This document shows, piece after piece, positions 51,501-61,078 of a stretch of 64,000 nucleotides of DNA. Numbering within the stretch: the stretch's first letter is position 1; each line of letters opens with the position of its first letter. The DNA comes from Plutella xylostella (Eukaryota; Arthropoda; Insecta; Lepidoptera; Plutellidae). The stretch covers positions 8,752,001 through 8,816,000 of the forward strand of contig NC_063997.1 of assembly GCF_932276165.1 (NCBI RefSeq). Reading direction: 5' to 3'. The translations under genes and the position numbers were made by a program. The notes below the pieces were generated by a model that did no database searches, had not been told where the DNA came from, and saw nothing but the letters and a program-made list of their open reading frames with translations.

Positions 51501-54500
51501 TTTTATTGCCGCAAAACTCTTGAACCCACTAGCCGTTCGTAGTGCAAATCCTAATATTTTGTACGCCTTTTTACATATATCCCCAACATGTTCGCGGAAG
51601 GAAAGATCAGACGTCATTTTCACCCCGAGGTCACGCACCGATGTTACTCGCGACAGAGGACTGCCTCCCAGAGTATACCGATGGTGAGCTGGGTTGGTAC
51701 TGCGACTAAAGCTAATAATATTACATTTTGCAACATTGAAATCGAGCTTATTCACTTTACTCCATTCCAGAACTCCATCAATATCCATCTGAAAACGTTT
51801 TCGGTCCTCGTCGCAAGTAACCGGCGCAAACAGTTGATGGGATGTTTCTTCCATCAGAAGCATTGTCCTTTCATCATCACCATATTTTAATCAGTCGTTC
51901 ACCTAGTACATGCAGTCTATGATTCTAATTCATAATTCATTAGAAATATTGCATTTTTTTAATCAAAGTTTTATCATGTATTTCATAGTTTAGTGACCCT
52001 AATGTTGCTAAATATTTTTGAAAATATTATTTTTTTATCCATTACAATACAGTTATAATTCAATCCATTTGCATCAGTAGGTACAGTGACTAGTATTGCA
52101 CTTTATGTAAATTTCATATGTCGAAACCCTGGGTACTAAATTCTAGATACCAACCTATTGATTCAGGTCTTAAGCAATGATAGTGAATATTTAGCTAAAG
52201 ACCCTTTCTATGATCTATGCTGATCTAGATTGCATAGTTTATGAATAATTACCCTAGTTCTTTGAATGTATATGGAAGCTGCCTGCTAATACTCTGTGCC
52301 AAATATTTAAATTTCAAATATTAACTAGTTTTGAACCCTTTGACAGCCAAGTATTTTATTCACTGCAATTTAAACTCGCAATCAATAAAAGAGTGTATTT
52401 ATCACATCGTATCTTTTTTATGTGAGTGGTAACTTTGTGAAAAATATCAACCCAGCGTTTAAATTTGAATCGAATACATTTTCGTCATATAATGTCATGT
52501 TTTTGTAACTTTCATAATCTTTAATTTCAATAAATATTTTTTCATTCTCATGTACTTTGTTGCCTCAACCACACTTGTCATGAAAAGACAGCACGATCAC
52601 CTGGCTCTGTCTACCACGACCATGTGATCTGTTCCCTAGAACACGGCAATTAGAGTCGATAGCTTCACGTGAGGCAATGGCTTGCGAAAACCACCTCGGG
52701 GAAAAGTTACCCAACCCCTGACAATGTAGACTATGCCGGTGTACTAAACGGCGTGATCCGAGGATCGAGATTAAATAGACATTCTGAGAGAGTTGCTGGA
52801 CTACTCAATTTTCCATTTGAAAATGTTAACCCTTGAGTGAAAAGTGGTGGTGTTAATAATTTATTGATAACATGTATTTATATGTAAGTACTTCAGTCTG
52901 TCCATTTTGTATAATAGAATTTTTGATTCAAATTGTGCATTTGGTGTATTGAATTATGCATTTGTTTTTGCCGTATAGTAAAATTACTATACTTACCACC
53001 GTTTCTGATATATTTCCCTAGCTAAACTATCACGTTAATAAAATAAACACTTACTAGAAACAATTTCCCACTCTTCGACAAATCATTGTAATTAATGAAG
53101 AAGATAAATAAAAAAGTTTAACAACGGAAAATACTTTCTCACGAGACGACGGGACGACAATGACCCTACGAGATGAATCGAAGCAGACACTTGATTTCTG
53201 ATATATTTTATCTATAATTATGTAGGTATCATCTGAATGGGCCTACTGGCTTCGCTTGAGGTTTCATTATCACATTGCATCCATATTATAATATATGTTA
53301 TTCTATACAAGTCGTAAATTGTTATACTCTCTTTGACCTTTTTATATTGGTTAGGCAAGCCCCTTTATTGCGTTCAAACTTCCCGCTTCTACGTGCTACA
53401 TAATAAACTAATTTATTAAAAAAATCAAATTCAGCTAGCAGCCTAACGTTTAAAAAAATTACTGACTAATTAACCATACATGTTAGTTATGGTTAGTTTA
53501 CTTCCCCAGATATTTATCTGTTCAACACCTGTTCCGATTTAATTAATGGGTCAATCACGAATTCAATTAAAATTTTATACTCTCAAAATTAAATTTAATG
53601 GATTACGCGGTCTAAGTGTAATAATACCTTCCTATTTCAGTTACTACTCTGTCCTTTTATCGACTCATTATATTGTATAACAAAATAAAGGAAGCAGAGT
53701 AAGTAAATAAAGAAAAGAAGGTCTTTCTATAAAAAATCTCTGTATCATTGACGTGGTGGTGTCGATTATTTTTGTAAAGTACTTTAAATGCTTATTCTTG
53801 ACAAATGCGCATTGCCTAATATGTTTCTGCCAATAATTATTAGTTGAATGACCGACGATAATTACTTCCTAATCTCATTTATTGGATAGTCCTTGCAGTG
53901 ACCTTGAAGTTTGAACATAATTAATGATTTTTTCTAATGGTGTTTGTAAAATTGTACCTTTTCTTATTGTAATTATGGTGAACGTATCGATATGAGTATG
54001 TACAATGTTGATGGTGCAACAGGTTCTGTACTACTTGGCCACAGCTATTTCGACACAAATTCGAACATTGGACCTTGTTAAATTTGAACAGCCTCCGTCC
54101 TCAGGTTACGAGTATCATAATTTAAAACATAAAATACAGCAATCAAAAATACACGTCCGCCTTTTCAGAAAAAAGAAAGTTTTGTTTCGAAATATTTTGA
54201 AAATGCAGCTTAGTTACATTTTTAAGATGTATAGATCTTTAGCAAGAGACTTGTCTTAATAATGTACAACAATTAATGCAAAGACTTATTAAAACAATAT
54301 ACACAACGTACGTACGATAACATACTGTAATAATTGAAGGAAGGAAATTACGTTACATATTACATAGTAAGTATGATACCTCGTGGTATTCGCGTGTGGG
54401 TAACAGGTGTAAGCACCAACTACACTTGACGCCATCCTAAAAGCAACCCAAGCTGTTCGAATCTAACCCTTAATTCGCTCAAATTAAAGACGGTGTAGTA

Positions 54501-57500
54501 TGTAAAGTGTTACGTTAGCTAGTATCCGAGTGTAGTGTATTGTAATTATTACGTGGATTGTCGTAAATGTATGCAACTGACCCACTGACGCGTGGACGGT
54601 GTAAACGCGTAATTTACTGAAGATTACACGAAACTATGATTATCGGAAGTTCAAAGGGTCGTGGACCCCGCGGCACGCAATATTTTAGTGTGTGTCATTT
54701 TGTTATTGTTAAGAATGTTTCTTGGTGACTGGAAATATTGTAGGAAAAATGTTTACCTGTAAAATATGAAGAGTGTAATTTTTATCCGTGAACTTCGCAT
54801 TGGAATGTACCCGACACACCAGCGATTTTAGAGTTGGTCCCAAAATTAACGTTGTTCCGCGTGTAAGGTATATTAATAAGGCGATTACGGAATTTATTAT
54901 CTTACTTATGTTCAGTTTCAGAGCTGGCACCATGGTTAATCCTTTTAATTTTATAGTTCCATTTCCGTTTTGTACCTTAAGTATTAGTGTTTATTATAGT
55001 ATGCTTAGCCCAATTTATAAAGATTGTAAGTAGTTAAGTAGAGTAAGTAAGACTATGTTTTTCATAATTTCAATGCACATGTGATATTAAATGCTAGATA
55101 ATTAATCATGGTAGGATTATGAGGAAGATGCATTTGATATACCAAATTATTTTATTTAACAAACTAAAGAAAGGTTGATAAATAGATGGATTAAAAAGTT
55201 GTATCTTTATAGAAGTCTTTGAACGAAAGTGAATCTGCCTCAAGAAGCAAGCATTCATTCAACATAGTGAAGGTAAACATTTAATAATCCGACTTTGTTA
55301 TACAGTTTTACCTTTGGTATTAAGGTAAGTCTGGTTGGTATGGTTGAAATCTCTCCTTTTGTATTCAATGCAAGTAGTCTATAAAAAAATATTCCTTTAA
55401 TATTATTTAATTATATTTTATCATTATATACAATTAACATCTATAAGTTAAGTATTTTGTCACCCGTCTGTGAACAAAAGACACTGGGGTGGACAACGTA
55501 GCTCTTTTGCTGACTATATCTTCACAATACGCGTTGAAATCGAAAACCGACGACGTGAGGTAACGAAGGAGTTGCGTAAATGTCGCGCGGTGGCACGCGC
55601 GTACTTCACTTCACATAACACCATCAAACCTTTTAAAATTATTATATTTTGCAATAAGTACTTCATAAAAATATTGCGGCGTGTGACCGTTTTTATTTCT
55701 GTATTGTACAGGTTACTTATAAGTCTATGATGGAAATTTATTTTCATAGCACAATATGTCTTCCGTTTTATTCATATCGTATCCGTATGTCGTCATTATA
55801 TATTGCATTGGATTGGATGAAACGAAACACAAATCAAATAAGTTATATGATTCTAAAGTAGATAAAAAAATTATAATAGTGCAACTGACTAGACTTTTTT
55901 ATGTATGTCGACCTTTATATGTTAAATATTCGACAAAAATAATTGATAAACTAACTTGTTAAACGAAACATGATGAATAGATAGATAACAGTTGTTATAA
56001 AACCTAACTATTATAAAACTTGAAGTTGACAATCAAGAAACTCTACATTTCATATGAAAAAGCCACATGTATCTAGTTTTCTATTTCATTTATCTAGTTT
56101 CCGGAAAATCCATGAGAAAATAACATTTCTTTTGTATTATAGTTTTTATCATAATTAAGAAAATTATACAATGTTCCTAAAATATAAATTATTTAACAAA
56201 ACTCTTATTAAAAAATTTAAATATCTAAAAATAAATGACAATAAATGACAATAATTCGCTCTACTCCACATTCTCCATACAAAAGACATCAACGCGGAGT
56301 CTCACCAAAATTAAAAGTACTTTCAATCTTTGTAATCAGGTGTTCTCGAAACACAGATCTTCTCTGAGACAAAAGGCAATAAACGAATCAAAGGAGGCCA
56401 CCACTGAAGTCACGCTGGATCAATCAAAGCAGTAGCAATGGCACGGATTGCGTAAGGTTACGTTAACGACATGCGTACGCGCATAATACTTGGATGCGCA
56501 GCGTTCGTGCACGGGGTCCCAACATACTTGACCTGAATTTGAACTTGGAATTGCGAAAAAAAAGTTTGATTTCTATGACCTATTTTTAAAATTAAATATT
56601 AGTACAGTAACATACTTTGTTTACTTTCAATGATAACTCAGTTTTTTATTTCTTTCATATTTAACTCTATCCGGTTACCTTGATTTTGTATTGTATAATT
56701 ATAAATGACCACTGAAGATTTATTTAGAATACGATGTTTAACCTATTTGTATAATGCCATGCATTGAAAGTGTCTGCTTAAATTTTTAAGAGGTGTGAGA
56801 GGGAGGTGACAAATTGTACTTGGGCAATGTTTGAACAAAGAGTTGCAAAAGATACTCTAGGTCATTTTTATAATTTTGTAGTTAACTAATGGAGTTGCAT
56901 GTGGTTGACATGTTATTGCTAGATTTTTTGAAAATGTTGAAAATTTGACAGCAGAGTGTTAGGTTACAAAGCCAAATATTTTTTTCATTTATGGGAGAAC
57001 GAGGTATACTTAAATATAAAATGAGTTTGAATAGACTATGTGCTAACGGGATGAGGGTTATGCCAGAGTCCAGACACCCATGTCCAGGTTGACAAGCAAT
57101 GAAGGACTCCTAAGAACCTTCATCAATCTGCACATCTAAATGTAAGAATAAAATAAAATATGATATATACCTAATTTGAAGATTGATAAAACAAACACAC
57201 ATTTTACCATTAAAAACCAACAAACTCTTATTCAACAAACAAATAATTAAGATTAAGTGAGTTTGTTGATCTTAATCAGCACCTTAGCAACGTTTCAAAA
57301 AGGTTTTTTACGATCGTAAAACATGATCACATGACTCAAAGTTCGTGCTTATTTAGCACCAAAATTGCACAGATGTCCATTAACTTTTTGTGGGTAATTA
57401 AGCACCTTGAAACAAAGGCAATATGAAGAAAAAACTATTGTAATTCCGTAAACTACGATGATCTAAGCAGCGAACGGTCAAATCGTTTAGTAATCGAGTT

Positions 57501-58016
57501 AGTTTCGTAATGCAGTCATAAGTTTTGTGAATAGAGATAAAAAGCTATGGATCCAAATAAAAAGCTATTTTGATCATAATTATAGTAATGGTGTAACTAT
57601 GTGATAATGCCTAGTAGGTAGGTACTTCCATTGTTTTAAAATCTCATTAATGATGAAGAATTATAATAAATAATGTTGAGTTATTTTAAGTCTGCAGAAA
57701 AACATGCATATGAATGAATCATATATAAGCGTACTTACTTTTAGTTCTTAAAGTATAAAAATATATTATAGAGATGTTATAATGCCAATATTACTAAATG
57801 ATTAAGTTTGGATTGAACTTGCGTTCTCGCGGCTGGCATTGTCCTACTTTGTCCTCGTCTCGAGGAATTCGCACTAAGCCTTTAAACTTTAATATTTAAC
57901 ATAAAATTAATTACATTGTTATTTTAGACGAATTTAGCATTGGACGTCTCATTATAATATAAATAGGATAAAAATATAATAAACACAACAAAAACTTACG
58001 TTCGAATCGCTCCCAT
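18540..58016 (-). CDS. DBLOX: secreted double heme peroxidase (DBLOX type), 24 exons
   Basis: Animal heme peroxidase with two tandem peroxidase domains, orthologous in layout to insect DBLOX (mosquito) / CG42331 (Drosophila). Exons in transcript order (plus coordinates): 58000-58016, 44508-44669, 43990-44147, 36025-36191, 33341-33410, 32275-32404, 28781-28973, 28122-28259, 27110-27339, 26704-26829, 26146-26298, 25593-25768, 25099-25237, 24524-24798, 23247-23420, 22683-22859, 22216-22419, 21674-21916, 21253-21437, 20734-21002, 20208-20357, 19721-19867, 19199-19355, 18540-18728. Sum 4029 nt = 1342 aa, stop TGA at 18540. Exons 1-2 join to a signal peptide (MGAIRTLWRGLLLACCVLAA). Domain 1 spans about 60-560, domain 2 about 650-1265, with a Cys-rich C-terminal tail. 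Domain 1 lacks key catalytic residues; domain 2 keeps them. RRKR at 622-625 may be a processing site. Intron 1 is 13.3 kb. The substrate is unknown. Confidence 0.93.
21196..21242 (+). repeat. (TGA)n-associated repeat, plus orientation
   Basis: 'CAGCAGTGGACGTTACTTGG' followed by 'CTGATGATGAGAATGATGATG' is the reverse-oriented form of the repeat at 12729. It abuts DBLOX exon 19 (21253-21437), ending about 10 bases outside it. Confidence 0.5.
23725..24504. mobile_element. TA-flanked 780-bp non-autonomous element with repeated end motif
   Basis: Ends are inverted: left 'GGGTTACGTAACGTACC' and right 'GGTACGTTACGTTACCC', each flanked by TA. The end motif 'GTACCTTGGGAC' or close variants recur inside near 23736, 24054, 24078 and 24296. 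The middle holds a long palindrome (24083-24275). No coding frame. It lies in DBLOX intron 14, with its right end about 19 bases from the exon 14 donor. Confidence 0.8.
24083..24275. repeat. long palindrome inside the TA-flanked element
   Basis: Arms of about 75 bases: 'GGGACACTGTTTCCTATGGC' onward to 24160, and 24199 onward ending 'ATAGGAAACAGTGTCCC', nearly perfect, with a spacer of about 40 bases. It could be a second fold-back element nested in the first, or the duplicated core of one element. Confidence 0.85.
27488..27775. mobile_element. fold-back element with about 80-base inverted ends
   Basis: Left arm 'AATATCTTCAAATCTA..GTACGGTGG' to 'TTAAAAATAGCGAT' and right arm 'ATCGCTATTTTTAAAACTCC' to 'GTAGATTTGAAGATATT' are near-perfect complements. 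The spacer is about 110 bases. It lies in DBLOX intron 8 (27340-28121). No coding frame. Confidence 0.85.
28300..28400. repeat. fragment with 'ACAGGGTGTT' terminus
   Basis: 'TACAGGGTGTTGTAAAGGTT' and 'GAGTCACCCCCTTTCGGC' recur in related form near 45700-45740 (CACCCCTTTTCGGC, AACACCCTGTATA) and 48495-48545 (GAGTCACCCCCTTTGGG, ACCTGTATAA). These look like pieces of one dispersed DNA-element family. Borders are uncertain. Confidence 0.4.
30078..30745 (-). mobile_element. 5'-truncated LINE fragment (reverse transcriptase C-terminus)
   Basis: On the minus strand a frame reads 'KRAIRAIYVLGSR' before 30600, then continues through 'ETRNKNKLLFPTLRLSKTNT', 'NCIRFYNKLSNEAINL' and 'YYSINDYLNDK'. This is the C-terminal pattern of CR1/Zenon-like LINE ORF2. 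The 3' end is marked by four TTCAAA-type hexamers at 30092-30110. It lies in DBLOX intron 6 (28974-32274). The rest of that intron has nothing recognised. Confidence 0.75.
32096..32150 (-). repeat. (TCA)n-tailed dispersed repeat
   Basis: 'TCATCATCATCATCAGCC' followed by a degenerate 'AACTGTAGGGTATAGGCCTC'. Same family as 12729 and 12972. It ends about 125 bases outside DBLOX exon 6. Confidence 0.5.
32540..32655 (-). mobile_element. tRNA-headed SINE, family C (partial)
   Basis: On the minus strand: 'GCTGACAGCTATGCTGAAAG', B-box-like 'TATTCGATCCCCGACCGGGG', then 'CAGATATTGTCTTGAAG' and 'ATTCGGGACTTGGATGTTC'. This is the usual order of a lepidopteran tRNA-derived SINE. It is in DBLOX intron 5 (32405-33340). 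Confidence 0.6.
33411..36024. other. DBLOX intron 4: one MITE, otherwise nothing recognised
   Basis: Apart from the M2 element at 33854-33993, this 2.6-kb AT-rich intron shows no gene, RNA or well-formed repeat. Confidence 0.6.
33854..33993 (+). mobile_element. MITE, family M2, copy 1
   Basis: Ends 'GGGGGTCATTCTATATGACG' and 'CGTCAGTATAGAGTGGCCC' are inverted repeats with 'AAAAACTAA' just inside on both arms. The interior 'CACGACTCTATCTTATTGTA' is shared with the opposite-strand copy at 59651-59791. Confidence 0.8.
36221..36350 (-). repeat. LINE 3'-end fragment
   Basis: 'GATTCTTTATTTCAACACAA', 'ATGGCGGTGATATCGATTAA' and 'CAGACAACCTTTGGGTGGAA' match, in order, the 3' end of the LINE at 37343. 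A truncated relative 1.1 kb from it, same strand. Confidence 0.65.
37343..39545 (-). mobile_element. LINE (non-LTR retrotransposon), 5'-truncated
   Basis: Minus-strand insertion in DBLOX intron 3. The 3' end has a (TATC)n tail (GATA repeats at 37343-37360), 'TATTCTTTATTTGTACACAT' and the marker 'GGCGGTCTTATCGCTTAAAG'. The coding part is the reverse transcriptase and C-terminal region only. Homology fades near 39540, upstream of which the frame runs into host-like AT-rich sequence, so the endonuclease and ORF1 are missing, the usual result of incomplete reverse transcription. Confidence 0.88.
37745..39540 (-). CDS. LINE reverse transcriptase ORF2 (C-terminal part)
   Basis: About 600 codons without a stop. 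Reverse transcriptase motifs appear in order: 'YRPISILPFLSKVLERLVH', 'YQSGFRPGHSTVTAL', motif A 'LLDFSNAFNTVDFD', motif B 'GVPQGGVLSPLLFAIFIN', motif C 'YHLYADDLQIY'. A C-terminal region follows with 'LERLQNVCIRFIFGL' and ends 'APSLASFKRMLKEHYLSI'. This is a Jockey/CR1-group type; the exact clade is uncertain. The catalytic aspartates are intact, so the copy is young, but the apurinic endonuclease is absent and it cannot act alone. The open frame extends to 39631 only by chance through flanking sequence. Confidence 0.85.
39632..40002 (+). repeat. 5' LTR
   Basis: 371 bases, starting TGTAACATC. By eye it differs from the 3' LTR by one 3-base indel (CATA versus CATAATA) and three clustered substitutions near the end (GGACTTTCTC versus GGACCACCTC). 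The GC-rich middle contrasts with the AT-rich flank. The end is placed at ..CTCATA because the two copies diverge after it; a CA end at 40000 is possible. Confidence 0.9.
40003..40020 (+). other. primer-binding site of the LTR element
   Basis: TGGCGCCCAAC begins two bases after the LTR. Its first eleven bases fit the 3' end of a tRNA-Lys type primer site; the following bases fit less well. Confidence 0.55.
40068..42066 (+). CDS. Gag-protease of the LTR element (frame-shifted copy)
   Basis: The frame opening 'MAPKRGRARRCNLDDDDD' at 40068 runs through an Ala/Pro-rich leader and 'QLSVLLDTIAKAAETNR'. The conserved capsid part ('HALRGLPMLLEGDAAVWW', 'LDIIYGLLSYHLRKRIPRE') is in another frame, open before 40573 and ending at 42066, so this copy has a frame change between about 40400 and 40500. 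Next come a CCHC knuckle 'CAYCRRLGHHVDYC' and an aspartic protease site 'VLDTGATHSIAS' followed by 'TTLGRDAII'. The tail 'DDDPFRGRTRAA' ends before the polypurine tract. The capsid resembles the Ty3/gypsy Gag found in lepidopteran Arc-like proteins. No polymerase region. Confidence 0.82.
42116..42489 (+). repeat. 3' LTR
   Basis: 374 bases, almost identical to the 5' LTR, directly after the polypurine tract. The near identity indicates a recent insertion. Confidence 0.9.
42494..43584. other. DBLOX intron 3 remainder, no feature recognised
   Basis: AT-rich intron between the LTR element and the SINE. No coding or structured element recognised. Confidence 0.6.
43585..43916 (-). mobile_element. 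tRNA-headed SINE, family A, copy 2
   Basis: Nearly full match to the copy at 1240-1583: TATTC tail at 43588-43605, 'GCTTTGGACCATTTCCCACC', 'AGATATGCAGGTTTCCTCAC', and the tRNA-like head with 'GGATTCGAACCC' ending at 43916. It lies about 75 bases from DBLOX exon 3. Confidence 0.85.
46146..46388. mobile_element. small TIR element
   Basis: Left 'GGGCCAATGAAAAAGTTCCA' (about 46156-46176) and right 'TGGAACCTTTTCATTTCCCG' (about 46359-46379) are inverted ends. A right-end relative, 'TGGAACCTTTTCATTGCCCG', appears at about 62162-62182, preceded by a similar 'AGTAATTTG' segment. Confidence 0.65.
47406..47546. mobile_element. fold-back MITE, family M3
   Basis: Arms 'CTGTTTCACAATGTCTGGTT' to 'ATACATGCTGTCACT' and 'AGTGACAGCATGTATTTTAT' to 'GACATTGTGGAACAG' pair over about 60 bases around a 20-base loop, close to a perfect hairpin. 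Single copy in this window. Confidence 0.88.
50819..51890 (-). mobile_element. 5'-truncated LINE with RT C-terminal frame
   Basis: Minus-strand open frame 51048-51863 (271 codons) reading 'DGVLEWSKVNKLDFNVAKCN', 'VRDLGVKMTSDLSFREHV', 'AYKILGFALRTASGF' and 'LVRSKLEFNAVVWSPYE', the region that follows the catalytic YADD box in Jockey-group reverse transcriptases. Its 5' side stops near that box. The 3' end is an (AAAT)n tail (TTTA repeats at 50819-50860). Unbroken, so fairly recent, but dead on arrival. Confidence 0.82.
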
Positions 58017-58400
58017 GTTGTCCTCGGATATGATTTAAAAAGTCAACACCAAATCAATAAAAATAATCATTCGTTCACTGTCACGTTCTAAAAAAACAAA
58101 ACACAATTTTCTTTTTCTTAAAATTTAATTTTGGAACGTATCCGAAAGGCGGGGGCGTCCGCGAGCGCGCGCCGTTCGCTCGAACGTGCTGACTCGAATG
58201 AAGGCGCGGAGCGAGCAAGGAGGCGCGGGCTCGATCTCGGGCTGGCTGGAGAGAAAGTTGGAGTTATCAAACTTCGCGGTTACGTTTAACGATGACGCTA
58301 CGTTTCTGCCGCGCGATTGCGTATTCGGTGACAAAAATTGTCGTGTCCCAGCGCCGATACTGACACGCTGAACTGTATTTTCGCCCTACTTACTTACTGG
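58017..58400 (-). promoter_or_regulatory. DBLOX 5' UTR/promoter region with GC-rich block
   Basis: Directly upstream of the ATG is AT-rich sequence (58017-58130), then a strongly GC- and CpG-rich block (about 58137-58330) that stands out from the AT-rich surroundings. It is the natural place for the promoter or a 5' non-coding exon. No TATA box or initiator could be fixed. Confidence 0.45.
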
Positions 58401-59650
58401 CTTGTTTTCTTTGTTTGTTTCTGTAATTCGAATGAACTTTTTAATTATTTAACGTTTTAACAAAGGTACACTCACTAAACCTCGTTACCATTTATGTTTT
58501 TTTTTAATTTCAAACTTAAAGTAGTCTTAACCATACAGCGGTCGGTTCTCTAACTTAAACGTCTGTTTAACATATGTCCTGTTTTTAAGGTAGAACTGTA
58601 AATATTTTTTTGATACCTATTAGATTCTTGCAAACATAAACATTTATTCATAATAATATTTATTTAATATCAGTTTTAACATTAAAATCGTGTTTCAGGG
58701 AATCCCATGCATGTGGTCATGGACAAACAAACTTATCTGCAATTCACCGAACTGATTATATTGTATCACAAATATAAACAAGGATAAATTTTAATTAATG
58801 GGAACCTTTGGTTCGGTGCGTCCTGGGGCGGGCTATTTCTATCATATCTAATTATGTTTTTATATGTCTTTTAAAATAAATATTTGATTAAATTACATAT
58901 TATAATTGAACAAGGTTACACATTCGATCTGTGCAGTAGTTAGTACACACATCGTAGACTTAATTTTCGTCCGGGGAAGATTTTCTTTAGATTTTTCTTG
59001 TCTAAGAGACAATTCTTGCATGAGCCATCAGGATGACACAGAATAGTTCTTGGGTCTTGGATGAGGCCTATCGGTTTAACCCCTATTTATCACACCGCTA
59101 CAAACTGGCTTAAAGGGCGGGAAGTAATTTACATAATTTACTATCGGAGACTATGAGTAACATCAAGCTTAGAAACGCTAAAAGGGAGGATTTGTGATGA
59201 GATCACTACACCAGACGCTCACACCATGACTTCTTTGAAATAGGACAAGAATGATTTTCCCTGATGGTACAGTCATCTTCAATTAATTATTGATAAGTAT
59301 AGTATCCATATACTCTTTTACTTTGTCAAACTCACAAGACACCTTTTATTATTTTAAAAATGTACGAATTTCAAGTTTGACATGGTACAAAAGCGTACAA
59401 ATGCTGACCGTAGCACTGTCGTATACATAAGTACAAGGTGTGAATGTCATATACTGATTATATTAATTAAATAAGGATCAGACAGTGCGAATACGCATAA
59501 TGTAATTGATCAGATGTTACGCAACACAAAAAATATTTACATGATAAAAGGTAAGTGAGACGACTTTCACTTTTGGCGTAAAGCGTTGTTTTGTTTGTAA
59601 AACGAACGACGTTGCATCAGGTCATGTGATGCGAAGCCTCTGTAGGGGCA

Positions 59651-59791
59651 GAAGGGTTACTCTATACTGATAAAAAAAGTAACAAAGGAAAGCCGTCGTG
59701 CAACCGGCACGTTTAATACAATGAGATAGAGTCGTAGCTTGCGCAGCAGCGCTCCCAAACTTAGTTTTTCGTCATAAAGAGTGACCCCCAG
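59651..59791 (-). mobile_element. MITE, family M2, copy 2
   Basis: Reverse-oriented match of the element at 33854-33993: ends 'GGGTTACTCTATACTGAT' and 'GACGAAAAACTAAG' (minus) with interior 'CTACGACTCTATCTCATTGT' on the minus strand. Confidence 0.78.
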
Positions 59792-60941
59792 TTTCCACGA
59801 GCACGAGGATAGCGGCAATATTTCGTATTACACGTAGATATTTGTATATGGATAAGAAGAGTAAACAAGTAACTGCTGCGAGGATAGTGTTTTATGGCAG
59901 TTCCTTAACTTTAGAAATGGAATTGAGGCATAAAAGTGGCATAAGTACATATTGAGGCATAAAAGTGACATAAGTACGACTTATATACCTACCTGACAAC
60001 AATTAACTTAAGAATTTTTTTACAAATTGGATATTAGTTGCATATTCTATTTTGAATACACAGTAAAATTAATTATGACCTTAATGAGACCAGTTTAAAT
60101 AAGTTTCAAATAAAACAAAAATGATCCGTAGGATTTTAACACTTTTCTCTTTAATATTTTCATTGAACGTGAATACTAATCTATTTTGAGGTGAGAATGT
60201 ACGGAATAGTCTGGCAATGACAACATCATCGCGACTCTCTGAGTGGGTTGGTAACTCGGTTGCATATTACCTACCTACATACTTACTTACTTAGTGAATA
60301 CAGGAATCCGTAGATTTTTAATTACCCATTTTTTCTGAAGGTCATCAACAGTCGGAGTGTTTCAAAGCGATGGCGTTGCTTAATACTATGTCTGAGGTCT
60401 GAGCATGCTTTTCATGAGAGACTATATAAGCTAGCCAAAAACCAAACACAACGAAGTTAAATCACTTTATTACGTTTAAACGGATTTTCATTAAGCGGTA
60501 TTAGAATAAGCCTGTTTCAGATACTATATTGGCGAGTGTATTAATTTAGCGTGTCGTTATAAAAATTAGTAGGTAAATTCATTAAGAAGTTTCAAGTGGC
60601 TCAATAAATTGTACGATCATTCATTGATCTTTCTATTAAACAACATTCAAGCCACACCAGTGTGTAAAAAAATATGTGTGTTCTATTGTATAACGTATTG
60701 ATTTTATGCGGCTGAGATAAGATACAACAATGGGCCGTAACGTGTGGTTTTGTAACTATTGCACTGTTAATGGTGTGTTTTGCTTACAATTAGAATATTT
60801 TGCTTAATGAATCGGGTAAAAGTTGTGAAAATTACTGATTTATAGTTGACTGTATTAAGTTTATATTTTTTTCTGCAACAAGGAGCTACCAAAAAGTTTA
60901 CCCGTTTTATATGATCAGCATTTCTAGAAACTTAAGTTTGT

Positions 60942-61078
60942 TATTCTATTCTATTCTATTCTCTGTGGGGGTGTCAGTACCTGCACCTGGCTATCTCGAG
61001 TGGAACCTTTGTGCATGTCCCCAAGGTCTAAACTGCCTTCCTAAGCTTGGACCAATTCCCACCACGCTGGTGCGGGTG
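60942..61078 (-). mobile_element. tRNA-headed SINE, family A, truncated copy 3
   Basis: TATTC tail from 60943, 'CTCTGTGGGGGTGTCAGTAC' and 'CCAAGGTCTAAACTGCCTTC' as in the other copies, but it stops at 'CCACGCTGGTGCGGG' and lacks the tRNA-like head. Confidence 0.75.

Larger units (their letters stand above)
44670..57999 (-). other. DBLOX intron 1 (13.3 kb)
   Basis: Donor GTAAGT at 57999-57994 after a 17-base coding exon, acceptor AG at 44671-44670. The join restores an unbroken signal peptide, which supports it. Contents recognised: a TIR element (46146-46388), a MITE (47406-47546) and a LINE piece (50819-51890). The stretches 44672-46145, 47547-50818 and 51891-57998 are AT-rich with no gene recognised. 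Confidence 0.85.

Noticed and set aside
54005..54259. Possible 84-residue ORF in DBLOX intron 1
   Set aside because: No motif or coding bias; chance frame in AT-rich DNA.
56235..56435. Possible small gene inside DBLOX intron 1
   Set aside because: Ser/Thr/Asn-rich, no motif, no splice partner and no clear promoter or poly(A) context.
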